Origin: an uncultured Alistipes sp.
GTDB lineage: Bacteria; Bacteroidota; Bacteroidia; Bacteroidales; Rikenellaceae
Assembly (NCBI GenBank): GCA_934754975.1
Contig: CAKVKI010000046.1
Span: forward strand, 1 to 13,324
Direction: 5' to 3'
DNA length: 13,324 bases
Made by a program: the position numbers and the translations under genes. Positions 1 to 7,863 of the stretch are shown here, one piece after another. Position 1 is the first letter of the stretch. Every line of letters begins with the position of its first letter. The notes under the pieces were generated by a model, which saw only the letters and a program-made list of their open reading frames with translations, was not told where the DNA came from and did not search any database.

Positions 1-1262
1 CCTGCCTGCCGATGAGCGACCAGCTCTCATGGATCGACGGCTATGATATGAACGATCCCCACTTCTACAACTTCCCCAGCTGGTTCTACTCCAACACCGA
101 CTACTTCGACAACTTCCCGCGCGAAGAGGGTCACAAAACCTATGTCGGCGAATACGCCTGCAACATGGGCGTCGGATCGGGCAACATGGAGGGCGCGCTG
201 AGCGAAGGGGCGTTCATGATGGGCATGGAACGCAATTCGGACCTGGTGACGATGACCTCCTACGCCCCGCTGATGGAGAACACCAAATGCCGCATGGGCG
301 TCAACCTGATTCTGGTGCGGAACGACGACGTCATCGGCCGCAGTTCCTACTGGGTCGAGCGCATGTTCACCGACAACCGTCCGGATGTGAACCTCGCCAC
401 CGACACGCAGCTGGGAGTGCTTCCCGATAAGACCACCCCGGTCGGCGGCATCGGCCTGGGAACCTACCAGACGGCGGCGGAGTACTCCAATATCCGCATT
501 TCGGTAGACGGGGAGCAGGTTTACGCATCGGATCCGGAGAATAATCCCGGCGAATGGATTGCCGCTTCGGGCGACTGGAAAATCGAAGGCGGCAAGCTGA
601 TCCAGCCCGACGAGAACGGCACCGGTTCGATCATGCTCCGCGACCAATGGCTCGACGCCGTCAAGTCGAAGATCGTATCCGTGGAATTCGACGCCAGGAA
701 ACTGGGCGGCAAAGAGGGATTCGTTCTCAAGTTCGGCGCCAAAGACCCGGCGAACTGCTACCAGCTGACGCTGGGCAGCTTCGGCAACGCATGGACGATC
801 TTCCAGAGCGTCGCCGACGACAACGCCTTCGTGCTGAACACCGACCGTCCGACGACACGCATCGAAACGGGCCGCACCTACCATGTAAAACTCGTCATCA
901 AGGACAAGGACATCCTGGAGTGCTGGATCGACGGCCGGAAAGACCTGACCTACGACAACAGTTACGTACAGCGCCAGTACGCCATCGCGGGACTGGACCG
1001 GACAAACGGCGAAGTGATCGTCAAGGTAATCAATGCCGAAGACGTTCCGATGCGGACGAAACTCAATTTCCGCAACGCCGAATTCGAACCGCAGGGCAGA
1101 CGCATCTTCCTCTGGGCGAATTCCAAGCACGAGGAAAACACCTTCGAGGAGCGGAACAGGATCGTTCCGGTGGAGGATGTCTTCAACAACGTAAGCTCCT
1201 CGATGGAGGTAACGTTCCGCCCCCAGTCGATGACCGTACTGAGACTCAAACTCAAAAAATAG
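1..1262 (+). CDS. GH51 alpha-L-arabinofuranosidase-type enzyme, C-terminal part (GH51a, 5' truncated by window)
   Basis: The reading frame is open from the first complete codon at base 3 to the TAG at 1260-1262. The first ATG at 12 is internal, because the preceding codons align with GH51 homologues in this window. GH51 enzymes release terminal arabinofuranose with retention of configuration. The nucleophile glutamate is visible in the motif VGEYA (codon 150-152), followed by the family pattern ERNSDLV...SYAPL. The acid/base motif GNEN lies upstream of the window. After the barrel the C-terminal beta-sandwich carries an inserted lectin-like (LamG/DUF1080-like) domain at about 520-970, and the gene ends with the typical TVLRLKLKK strand. 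Compared with GH51b, the stretch after SYAPL (about 270-345) is rewritten: the Trp-Pro and Phe-Asp residues are lost, so substrate preference may differ. No signal peptide can be assessed. Family assignment is secure; exact substrate is not. Confidence 0.93.
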   Translation, partial: CLPMSDQLSWIDGYDMNDPHFYNFPSWFYSNTDYFDNFPREEGHKTYVGEYACNMGVGSGNMEGALSEGAFMMGMERNSDLVTMTSYAPLMENTKCRMGVNLILVRNDDVIGRSSYWVERMFTDNRPDVNLATDTQLGVLPDKTTPVGGIGLGTYQTAAEYSNIRISVDGEQVYASDPENNPGEWIAASGDWKIEGGKLIQPDENGTGSIMLRDQWLDAVKSKIVSVEFDARKLGGKEGFVLKFGAKDPANCYQLTLGSFGNAWTIFQSVADDNAFVLNTDRPTTRIETGRTYHVKLVIKDKDILECWIDGRKDLTYDNSYVQRQYAIAGLDRTNGEVIVKVINAEDVPMRTKLNFRNAEFEPQGRRIFLWANSKHEENTFEERNRIVPVEDVFNNVSSSMEVTFRPQSMTVLRLKLKK

Positions 1263-1264
1263 CC

Positions 1265-1320
1265 CCCGCCGCCCGTCTGCCGCCGCATCGCACCGAAACG
1301 GCGGCAGACAGGGCTGCGGG
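1265..1320 (+). other. Strong GC-rich intergenic hairpin between GH51a and the GxGYxYP gene
   Basis: The sequence shows a perfect 10-bp inner stem (1275-1284 with 1300-1309), a 15-nt loop (1285-1299), and an outer stem 1265-1274 with 1311-1320 that pairs at 9 of 10 positions. One A (1310) is bulged. The whole structure begins 2 bp after the GH51a stop codon and fills most of the 76-bp gap. No U-tract follows on the + strand, so it is not a canonical intrinsic terminator in that direction. On the minus strand the hairpin would be followed, after a short spacer, by six T residues (complement of A 1254-1259). It may protect the upstream mRNA end, pause polymerase, or block antisense transcription; these roles are inference. 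Confidence 0.7.
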
Positions 1321-1338
1321 CCGCAAATCCGAACGAAC

Positions 1339-2970
1339 ATGAAAAACATCAGACACCGTATATTTCCGCTCCTGACGGCAGCCGCAACGTTTATCGGTTG
1401 TGCAGTTTCGGCCGCGCCGCAGTCGGGACAGTTCTACAAAACCAAAATGCACAAAGGCGCGATCACCGTCGCCGACATCCGCCGGGACCACGGTCCTGCA
1501 CGCATGATCTCCACGGCCTTTCAGGGACTCATAAACCAGCAGACGGCCGAGTGCTATCTCTACCTGGCCGACCACCATGTCCGTCAGCTCGACGACACCA
1601 AACGCCCCTTCGAGGTCCTGCCCCTCGGCGAAGGCCGCGATCCGGGTCTGCGGTCGCTGTTCAAAGCCTATGCGGACCGTGTGCAGAATATCTACATCTG
1701 GAGTCCCGAGGAGGACTGGTCGTGGAACATGGCCGTCATGCTCTCGGCCCAGCACCAAGGACTGCCGCTGACCGAGGAACTCTATGCCCTCCTGACGGCT
1801 GAAACTCCGTGGAAAGGCAACGTCGAGCGTCTGTACGGCCGCTGGGCCTCCAAGCGCGACGCATATGAATGGGCCATGGAGACCATTCAGCCCCAATGCC
1901 ATCCGAACATACTTTTCACACTGGGACTGCGCAGCGACTGGATGGGCAATCCGTGGACGCTCTACGACTATGCCGTGGCGTCGCGCGGCTTCGCATTCTG
2001 GCTCGACGACGCCGATCCCGAAGAGCGTTCGATCATCGAGGAGATCTGCCGAAAAGGCGACTTCAAGCCGGGAGCCATCGTCATGGGCTATGCCAAGAGC
2101 GGCGACGACCTGCTATACGTCACCAACCGCTATAATATCGGTTACGTCGTGAGCGACTACTACGCCAACGGCAGTTTCTGGTGCAGTTACCCGAACAAAT
2201 CGTTCAAACAGCGGCCGGGCAAAGCCGTCAAGGCCGAAAACGGCAAAATCTACGTCAGCGTCGTATTCAGCGACGGCGACAACGTACAGTTCGACCAGAA
2301 CGCACTCTACGCCATCTGGACCGAAGATACCGACCGCGGGGCCTTCCCCGTCGGCACGACCCTCTGCGCCGGCATGCAGGAGCTGAACCCGTTCCTGCTG
2401 GAGTGGTATTACAAGCACATGAGTCCCAACGACGAGCTGATGGCCGGTCCTTCGGGCTACCAGTTCATCTACGGCCGCGACTACAGCGAGGAAGGTTATG
2501 AGAAGTGGCTCGAACTGAACCGCCGGTGGCTCGCGTCGGCCGGATTCAAGACGGCCTGCTTCTGGCACACCTCCTACGGCACGGACCGTTTTTACCGCTA
2601 TGCGGAAACCGCGGGACTCGAAGGCGTCTTCAACGGCGACGACGATGTAGTGCTGGACTACCACGACGGGGTAATCATCATGAATCAGGGCGACCATCTG
2701 GTTGCCGAGGGCGACCTGTACAACAACCTCGCGCACCGGCAGGGGCTGCTCGATCCTTCGCGACCGCACTTTCTGAACGTCTACCCTACAGCGGCCACTT
2801 ACGGCTACCACGGCGTAGCCCGCCTGAAACGCGAAGCCGAACGGCTGGAAAAGGATTTCCCCGGACGTTTCGTATTCCTGATGCCCAAGGACAACGTCGC
2901 CACGGCCCGCAAGTATTACGAGGCGCACCCCGAGCATATTCCGTGGAAAAACAAGTCTCAGAACAAATAA
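1339..2970 (+). CDS. GxGYxYP-family putative glycoside hydrolase, exported
   Basis: This 543-residue protein resembles the GxGYxYP family (N- and C-terminal domains), found in Bacteroidota carbohydrate loci and presumed to be glycoside hydrolases; to my knowledge no substrate is firmly established. The N-terminus has a basic start and hydrophobic core (residues 1-26). Cleavage may be by signal peptidase I after VSA (residue 25); a weak lipobox FIGC (Cys21) leaves lipoprotein export possible. The hallmark acidic motif FSDGDN is at residues 310-315, followed by an LEWYYKHMSPNDE segment and GPSG (370-373) as expected for the family. The naming motif itself is degenerate: residues 373-379 read GYQFIYG instead of GxGYxYP. 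The gene starts 18 bp after the preceding hairpin and ends 7 bp before GH92a, so it is probably co-transcribed with it. Its role with the GH92/GH51 enzymes is inferred from position only. Confidence 0.85.
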   Translation: MKNIRHRIFPLLTAAATFIGCAVSAAPQSGQFYKTKMHKGAITVADIRRDHGPARMISTAFQGLINQQTAECYLYLADHHVRQLDDTKRPFEVLPLGEGRDPGLRSLFKAYADRVQNIYIWSPEEDWSWNMAVMLSAQHQGLPLTEELYALLTAETPWKGNVERLYGRWASKRDAYEWAMETIQPQCHPNILFTLGLRSDWMGNPWTLYDYAVASRGFAFWLDDADPEERSIIEEICRKGDFKPGAIVMGYAKSGDDLLYVTNRYNIGYVVSDYYANGSFWCSYPNKSFKQRPGKAVKAENGKIYVSVVFSDGDNVQFDQNALYAIWTEDTDRGAFPVGTTLCAGMQELNPFLLEWYYKHMSPNDELMAGPSGYQFIYGRDYSEEGYEKWLELNRRWLASAGFKTACFWHTSYGTDRFYRYAETAGLEGVFNGDDDVVLDYHDGVIIMNQGDHLVAEGDLYNNLAHRQGLLDPSRPHFLNVYPTAATYGYHGVARLKREAERLEKDFPGRFVFLMPKDNVATARKYYEAHPEHIPWKNKSQNK

Positions 2971-2977
2971 TCCGGCC

Positions 2978-5242
2978 ATGCTTAAACAGACGATCATTTC
3001 GCTGCTGGCTCTCGCCGGCACAACCGCTGCACAAGCCCGGACTCCCGATCCGTCGCTCGCACGGCAGGAAGGCGTCCTGCAATGGGTGGACACGCGGATC
3101 GGCACGTCGGGCCACGGCCATACCTTTATGGGCGCAGCCGCGCCGTTCGGAGCCGTGCAGCTCGGTCCCAACAACTTCAACAAAGGCTGGGACTGGTGTT
3201 CGGGCTACCACGATTCGGATTCGATCTGCGTGGGATTCGCACACCTGCACCTCAACGGCACGGGATGCAGCGACACGGGAGACCTGCTCTTCATGCCCAC
3301 CACGGGCGACATACGTGTGACGCCCGGATCGCAGGAGAATCCCGACAGCGGCTACGCCTCGCGCTACTCGCACCGGCGCGAAGCGACCGCCCCGGCCTAC
3401 TACCGGCTGCATCTGGACGACTACGGCATCGACGTCGAACTGACCGCCACCGAGCGCGTAGGATTCCACCGCTACACCTTCCCTGACGACAGTCAGAAAC
3501 AAGTGCTGATAAACCTCTTCGACGCCAACGGCGACGACCGCGCGACGGAGACCTTTATCGAACAGCAGGACAACCATACGGTCCGCGGCTACCGCTGTTC
3601 GTCGGGCTGGTCCAAACAGCAGCGCATCTATTTCACGGCACGCTTCTCGGAACCTGTAACGCTCGAAATCTACAAGGACGACAAATTGGCAGCAGGCAGC
3701 AGCGTCGAGCGCGGCATAAACCTCAAGGGAGCCGTGCGGCTCGACGATTCGGCCCGCGAAGTGCTGGTCAAAGTCGGCATCTCGCCCGTCAGCATGTCGG
3801 GCGCGGCGCGCAACATCGACTGCGAACTTCCCGGCTGGGACTTCGCCGCCACGGTCAGGGCGACCAGCCGCAAATGGGAACGCGAGCTGGGCAAAGTCGC
3901 GGTCAAAGGTTCGGACGATGCGGCCCGCCGCATCCTCTACACCGGGCTTTACCACGCTTTTCTCCAGCCCAACCTCTTCAACGACTGCGACGGGGCATAC
4001 CGCGGCGCCGACGGCAAAAACCACGGGGATCCAGGCCACGAGACCTACACCGTATTCTCGTTATGGGACACCTACCGCGCCGCGCACCCGCTCTACACGC
4101 TGCTGCAGCCCGAACGCGTACCCGACATGGTCAATACGATGCTCGACATTTACGACGAGCAGGGGTATCTCCCCGTCTGGCACCTGTACGGCTCCGACAC
4201 CCGCGAAATGATCGGCATCCAGTCGGTCCCGGTCGTCGCCGACGCCCTGATGAAAGGATTTCCGGGCATCAACTACGACCGCGCCTTCGAAGCCATGAAG
4301 CAGTCGATGCTGAGCGACTACAAGGGACTCGCATGGCTCCGTACGCAGAATTATATCCCGTCCGACAAAGAGGGCGAATCGGTTGCCAAAGGGCTGGAAT
4401 ATGCGCTGGCGGACGGCAGCATCGCCCTCGCGGCCGAAAAACTGGGCCGCGAAGAGGACGCCCGCCTGTTCGGGAAGCGCGCCCGGTTCTACACCGGCTA
4501 CTGGGACCCCGAAACCCAATTTTTCCGGGGTCGCAACCTCGACGGATCATTCCGCGAACCGTTCGACCCGTTCCACTCGACCCACCGCAACGACGACTAC
4601 TGCGAAGGTACGGGATGGCAGTACATCTGGCTGGTGCCGCACGACGTCCGGGGGCTGATTTCGCTCTTCGGCAGCGAAGAAGCGTTCACGGAGAAGCTCG
4701 ACAGGCTCTTTACCGTCGAGGGCGACATGGGCGAACAGGCGTCGGGCGACATATCGGGCCTGATCGGCCAGTACGCCCACGGCAACGAACCGGGACACCA
4801 CACCGCCTATCTTTACGCTTACGCCGGACAGCAGTGGAAAACCGCCCGCATGGTGCGCCGCATACTCAACGAAATGTATACCGACCGGCCCAACGGACTG
4901 GCGGGCAACGAGGACTGCGGCCAGATGTCGTCGTGGTACGTACTTTCGGCGATGGGATTCTACCCGGTGAATCCTTCGCTGGGCATCTACGTCCTCGGCA
5001 GTCCCAAATTCGCGGAGGCGACCATCCGGACGGGAAACGGCAAAAAATTCACGGTAAAGGCCGACGGCAATTCGGAACGCAATATCTATATCCAGTCGGC
5101 GGAACTCGACGGTAAACCCTATCCGTATGCCTACATCCGCCACAGCGACATCGTAAAGGGCGGAACGCTGCGCCTGACAATGGGCCCGCAGCCGAACAGG
5201 AAGTTCGGCGCCGCTCCGGAACACCGCCCCTTCGAACGTTAA
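2978..5242 (+). CDS. GH92 calcium-dependent exo-alpha-mannosidase family protein (GH92a)
   Basis: The 754-residue length is normal for GH92, whose characterised members are Ca2+-dependent inverting exo-alpha-mannosidases acting on N-glycans or mannans. A type I signal peptide is clear, with likely cleavage after AQA (residue 20), so the enzyme should be periplasmic. The N-terminal beta-sandwich (about 33-285) carries VDTRIGTSGHGHTFMG, the GWDWCSGYH block and HLNGTGCSDTGD. The (alpha/alpha)6 catalytic domain follows with FSLWDTYRAAHP, EGTGWQY (Glu543, matching the general acid position of studied GH92 enzymes), HGNEPGHH (601-608) and GNEDCGQMSSW (from residue 643), which holds the conserved base region. 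The C-terminal MGPQPN block is present. The gene sits 7 bp after the GxGYxYP gene and 30 bp before GH51b. Linkage specificity (1,2/1,3/1,4/1,6) cannot be read from sequence alone. Confidence 0.95.
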   Translation: MLKQTIISLLALAGTTAAQARTPDPSLARQEGVLQWVDTRIGTSGHGHTFMGAAAPFGAVQLGPNNFNKGWDWCSGYHDSDSICVGFAHLHLNGTGCSDTGDLLFMPTTGDIRVTPGSQENPDSGYASRYSHRREATAPAYYRLHLDDYGIDVELTATERVGFHRYTFPDDSQKQVLINLFDANGDDRATETFIEQQDNHTVRGYRCSSGWSKQQRIYFTARFSEPVTLEIYKDDKLAAGSSVERGINLKGAVRLDDSAREVLVKVGISPVSMSGAARNIDCELPGWDFAATVRATSRKWERELGKVAVKGSDDAARRILYTGLYHAFLQPNLFNDCDGAYRGADGKNHGDPGHETYTVFSLWDTYRAAHPLYTLLQPERVPDMVNTMLDIYDEQGYLPVWHLYGSDTREMIGIQSVPVVADALMKGFPGINYDRAFEAMKQSMLSDYKGLAWLRTQNYIPSDKEGESVAKGLEYALADGSIALAAEKLGREEDARLFGKRARFYTGYWDPETQFFRGRNLDGSFREPFDPFHSTHRNDDYCEGTGWQYIWLVPHDVRGLISLFGSEEAFTEKLDRLFTVEGDMGEQASGDISGLIGQYAHGNEPGHHTAYLYAYAGQQWKTARMVRRILNEMYTDRPNGLAGNEDCGQMSSWYVLSAMGFYPVNPSLGIYVLGSPKFAEATIRTGNGKKFTVKADGNSERNIYIQSAELDGKPYPYAYIRHSDIVKGGTLRLTMGPQPNRKFGAAPEHRPFER

Positions 5243-5272
5243 ATTACAGATAACCCAAACAACAAACCGACC

Positions 5273-7789
5273 ATGAAAACCTTACACCAGATTCTTTCGC
5301 TTCCGGCGTTGGCCCTGCTGCTGGGCGCCTGTTCGCAGCCGGAATCCCAAATAAACATCGATGCGGCGCAGCGCGGCGCGGAGATTCCCTCGTCCCTGTA
5401 CGGCATCTTCTTCGAGGAGATCAACCATGCGGGCGACGGCGGACTCTACGCCGAGCTGATTCAGAACCGCGGATTCGAAGATACCTCTGTTCCCGAAGGC
5501 TACCGGGTCGAAGGCGATAAAATCTATCCGCCCGCCGTCTGCAATCACCTTACCGGCTCGAAGCCCCATCCCGATCTGGCATTTCGCTGGACAACGGACG
5601 AAATACCCGCATGGTCGCTCGAACAGTCGGCTGGCGAAGGCGCGTCCATGAAACTCACAACCGAATATCCGCTAAACAGCGCGACTCCGACGGCGCTGAA
5701 GGTCACTCTTCCCGCGCAGGGGCGCGTCGCCCTCTCCAACACCGGATTCTGGGGCATCAACATCGAGAAAGACAAAAGCTATTTCCTGCGTTTCAACACC
5801 TCGAACGGCAATCTGTTCGACGGCAAAGCCACCATCAAACTCGTCGGCACCGACGGCACGGAACTCTGCAACCGGCCGCTGGCCCTCGACCCGGACAAAT
5901 CCTGGTGTCAGTATTCGGGCGAACTCGTAGCCACCGGCACCGACCACAACGCCCGCTTCGTCATCGAACTCGAAGGCAAAGGCACGCTGCTGCTCGATTA
6001 CGTTTCGCTCTTCCCGGCCGAAACGTTCCGCAACCGCGAAAACGGACTGCGCAAGGATATCGCCGAAACGCTCGAAGCCATGCGTCCGGCATTCGTCCGC
6101 TGGCCGGGCGGCTGCGTGGTGGAGGGCATCACCCTTTCGAACCGCATCAAATGGAAGGAAACCATCGGCGATCCGGCCACCCGTCCGGGCGTTTACGACA
6201 CCTGGGGCTATCGCACCACGATGGGCTTCGGGTACCATGAATTCCTGCAATTCTGCGAGGATATCAATGCCGAAGGTATGTTCGTCTGCAACGTGGGGCT
6301 GGGCTGCCAGGGCCGCGCGGGCGACGCCTGCCCGGAAGATGAAGTGGACTTCTTCATCAATGACGCGCTCGACGCCATCGACTACGCATTGGGCGACGGC
6401 ACGACCGCGTGGAGCCGCAAACGCGTCGAGAACGGACATCCCGAGCCTTTCCCGCTGAAATACGTCGAGATCGGCAATGAGAACTGGGGACCGGTCTATG
6501 AAAAGCGTCACAACAAATTCTACAAAGCCATCAAGGCGAAATATCCGCAGTTAAAACTCATCTCGACGCTCGGGCTGGGCGGCCAGCACCGTCACGAAAA
6601 GGTCGATATGATAGATCCACACTGGTACGTATCGCCCGAATTTTTCTTCGCCAGCGACAAACTCTTCGACCAGCAGGAACGCGGGGATTACGAAATCTAC
6701 ATCGGCGAATACGCCGTCAACCAGAACGTCGGCGGCGGCAACCTGCTCGGCGCACTGGCCGAAGCGGCGTTCCTCACGGGCGTCGAGCGCAATTCCGACC
6801 TGGTGAAGATGGCCTCCTACGCTCCGTTGTTCGAGAACGTCAACGACCGCGTCTGGCCCACGAACCTCATCTGGTTCGACTCTCACCGCGTCATGGGACG
6901 CTCGTCGTATCAAGTACAGAAGATGTACGCCGAAAACCGTCCGACATTCAACGTTTCCACAACGTTCGAACAGCCGGCGATTCCGGTCGAGGTCAATGGA
7001 CAGGTCGCGCTGGGCGGCTGGAATACGGACAACGAATACAAGGACCTGAAAGTCACGCTGGCCGACGGCCGCACCGTCGAGGCCGACATGACGCAGGGCT
7101 GGACGCCCCAGGAGGGTACGTGGACCGCGGGGGACGGCGCGATGAAAGGCTCCGGTCCCGGCGTAATGCGCTGGAACCTGTGGAGCGCACCGGAAGCGTT
7201 CGGCGACTGCTCGATCTCGCTCAAGGCCCGCAAAACCGCCGGAGCGGAGGGATTCCTCATCTACTTCGGCATGCACGACGGGCTGAACGGCTACGTACTC
7301 AACATCGGCGGCTGGGGCAACCAGACAACGGCTTTCCAGCGCATCAACGGCAACGACATGCCGCAGATTCCCAACAACATCTCGCAGCATGTGGAGGAGG
7401 GACGCTGGTACGACATCCGCATCGACGTCAAAGGCGGCAAATTCACCTATTACCTCGACGGCAAGCAGATGCTCGAAACGACGATCGAGAACATACAGCG
7501 CTATGTCATTTCGGGTTACGACGACCGCACGGGCGAACTGGTCGTCAAATTCGTGAACGCCACCGAAGAGCCGTTCACCACGTCGGTCAACCTGCAGAAC
7601 ATAACCTCCGTGGAGCGTAAGGGCAAAGTCGTCACCCTCACGTCGGCCGACCCCAAGGACGAGAACACGCTCGACGATCCGAAGAAGGTATTCCCAAGGG
7701 AAAGCACCTACAACGGCTTCTCGGAAAGGTTCGACTACACGTTCGAACCGTGGTCGTTCACCGTGCTGCGCATCAAGGCCGAAATCTAA
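5273..7789 (+). CDS. GH51 alpha-L-arabinofuranosidase, lipoprotein (GH51b)
   Basis: This complete 838-residue GH51 begins with a lipoprotein signal: hydrophobic stretch and lipobox LGAC with Cys20. The residues after Cys (SQPES) contain only one acidic side chain, so a surface-export signal is weak and the protein may be anchored in the periplasm. Domains in order: N-terminal strand with LYGIFFEEINHAGDGG (about 43-58), a CBM4/9-like beta-sandwich ending in LLDYVSLFP (to about 248), a TIM barrel with RWPGG, the acid/base Glu403 in GNEN and nucleophile Glu479 in IGEYA, then a C-terminal sandwich interrupted by a lectin-like (LamG/DUF1080-like) domain at about 600-735, and a final SFTVLRIK strand. 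All landmark positions look canonical (GPVY after GNEN, WPTNLIWFD after SYAPL), making this the most conventional of the three GH51 copies and the best candidate for a true alpha-L-arabinofuranosidase. It is followed by a terminator-like hairpin. Confidence 0.96.
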   Translation: MKTLHQILSLPALALLLGACSQPESQINIDAAQRGAEIPSSLYGIFFEEINHAGDGGLYAELIQNRGFEDTSVPEGYRVEGDKIYPPAVCNHLTGSKPHPDLAFRWTTDEIPAWSLEQSAGEGASMKLTTEYPLNSATPTALKVTLPAQGRVALSNTGFWGINIEKDKSYFLRFNTSNGNLFDGKATIKLVGTDGTELCNRPLALDPDKSWCQYSGELVATGTDHNARFVIELEGKGTLLLDYVSLFPAETFRNRENGLRKDIAETLEAMRPAFVRWPGGCVVEGITLSNRIKWKETIGDPATRPGVYDTWGYRTTMGFGYHEFLQFCEDINAEGMFVCNVGLGCQGRAGDACPEDEVDFFINDALDAIDYALGDGTTAWSRKRVENGHPEPFPLKYVEIGNENWGPVYEKRHNKFYKAIKAKYPQLKLISTLGLGGQHRHEKVDMIDPHWYVSPEFFFASDKLFDQQERGDYEIYIGEYAVNQNVGGGNLLGALAEAAFLTGVERNSDLVKMASYAPLFENVNDRVWPTNLIWFDSHRVMGRSSYQVQKMYAENRPTFNVSTTFEQPAIPVEVNGQVALGGWNTDNEYKDLKVTLADGRTVEADMTQGWTPQEGTWTAGDGAMKGSGPGVMRWNLWSAPEAFGDCSISLKARKTAGAEGFLIYFGMHDGLNGYVLNIGGWGNQTTAFQRINGNDMPQIPNNISQHVEEGRWYDIRIDVKGGKFTYYLDGKQMLETTIENIQRYVISGYDDRTGELVVKFVNATEEPFTTSVNLQNITSVERKGKVVTLTSADPKDENTLDDPKKVFPRESTYNGFSERFDYTFEPWSFTVLRIKAEI

Positions 7790-7798
7790 ATACCGAAC

Positions 7799-7846
7799 AA
7801 AGGGATAACCCGCCGGCACTGCTACGGAAGGCGGGTTATCCTTTTT
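7799..7846 (+). terminator. Rho-independent terminator-like hairpin after GH51b
   Basis: A perfect 12-bp stem pairs 7803-7814 with 7830-7841 around a 15-nt loop (7815-7829), and is followed by five T residues (7842-7846). The stem can extend by one G-U and three A-U pairs into the A-rich 5' flank (7799-7802), so it could also act on the opposite strand. It starts 9 bp after the GH51b stop codon. Only 17 bp separate the U-tract from the GH92b ATG, which leaves no room for a separate downstream promoter. It may therefore act as a partial terminator or attenuator inside a longer operon. Confidence 0.85.
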
Positions 7847-7863
7847 CCAAAATTCCGAACCGC

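Noticed and set aside
12..14. ATG at 12 as a true start of GH51a
   Set aside because: The gene would lack the N-terminal domain, most of the barrel and the acid/base motif; the frame is open to the window edge, so this is a truncated gene rather than a short one.
27..1349. Long minus-strand open frame (440 codons) opposite GH51a
   Set aside because: It mirrors a high-GC coding strand, has low-complexity Val/Arg/Asp-rich translation with no recognisable domain, and the + strand encodes a clear GH51.
2786..4039. Long minus-strand open frame (417 codons) across the GxGYxYP/GH92a junction
   Set aside because: Antisense shadow of two recognisable + strand genes; no signal peptide or motif in the translation.
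3874..5115. Plus-strand +1 frame open reading of 413 codons inside GH92a
   Set aside because: Arg/Pro-rich out-of-frame translation typical of GC-rich genes; the GH92 frame explains the region.
5243..5272. Possible promoter or regulatory site in the A-rich gap between GH92a and GH51b
   Set aside because: Only 30 bp, with no TAnnTTTG-like motif and no hairpin; A-rich leader before a start codon is normal in this group.
7750..7863. Upstream in-frame extension of GH92b to an ATG at 7750
   Set aside because: It overlaps the GH51b coding end and reads through the terminator hairpin, while the ATG at 7864 starts a textbook signal peptide.
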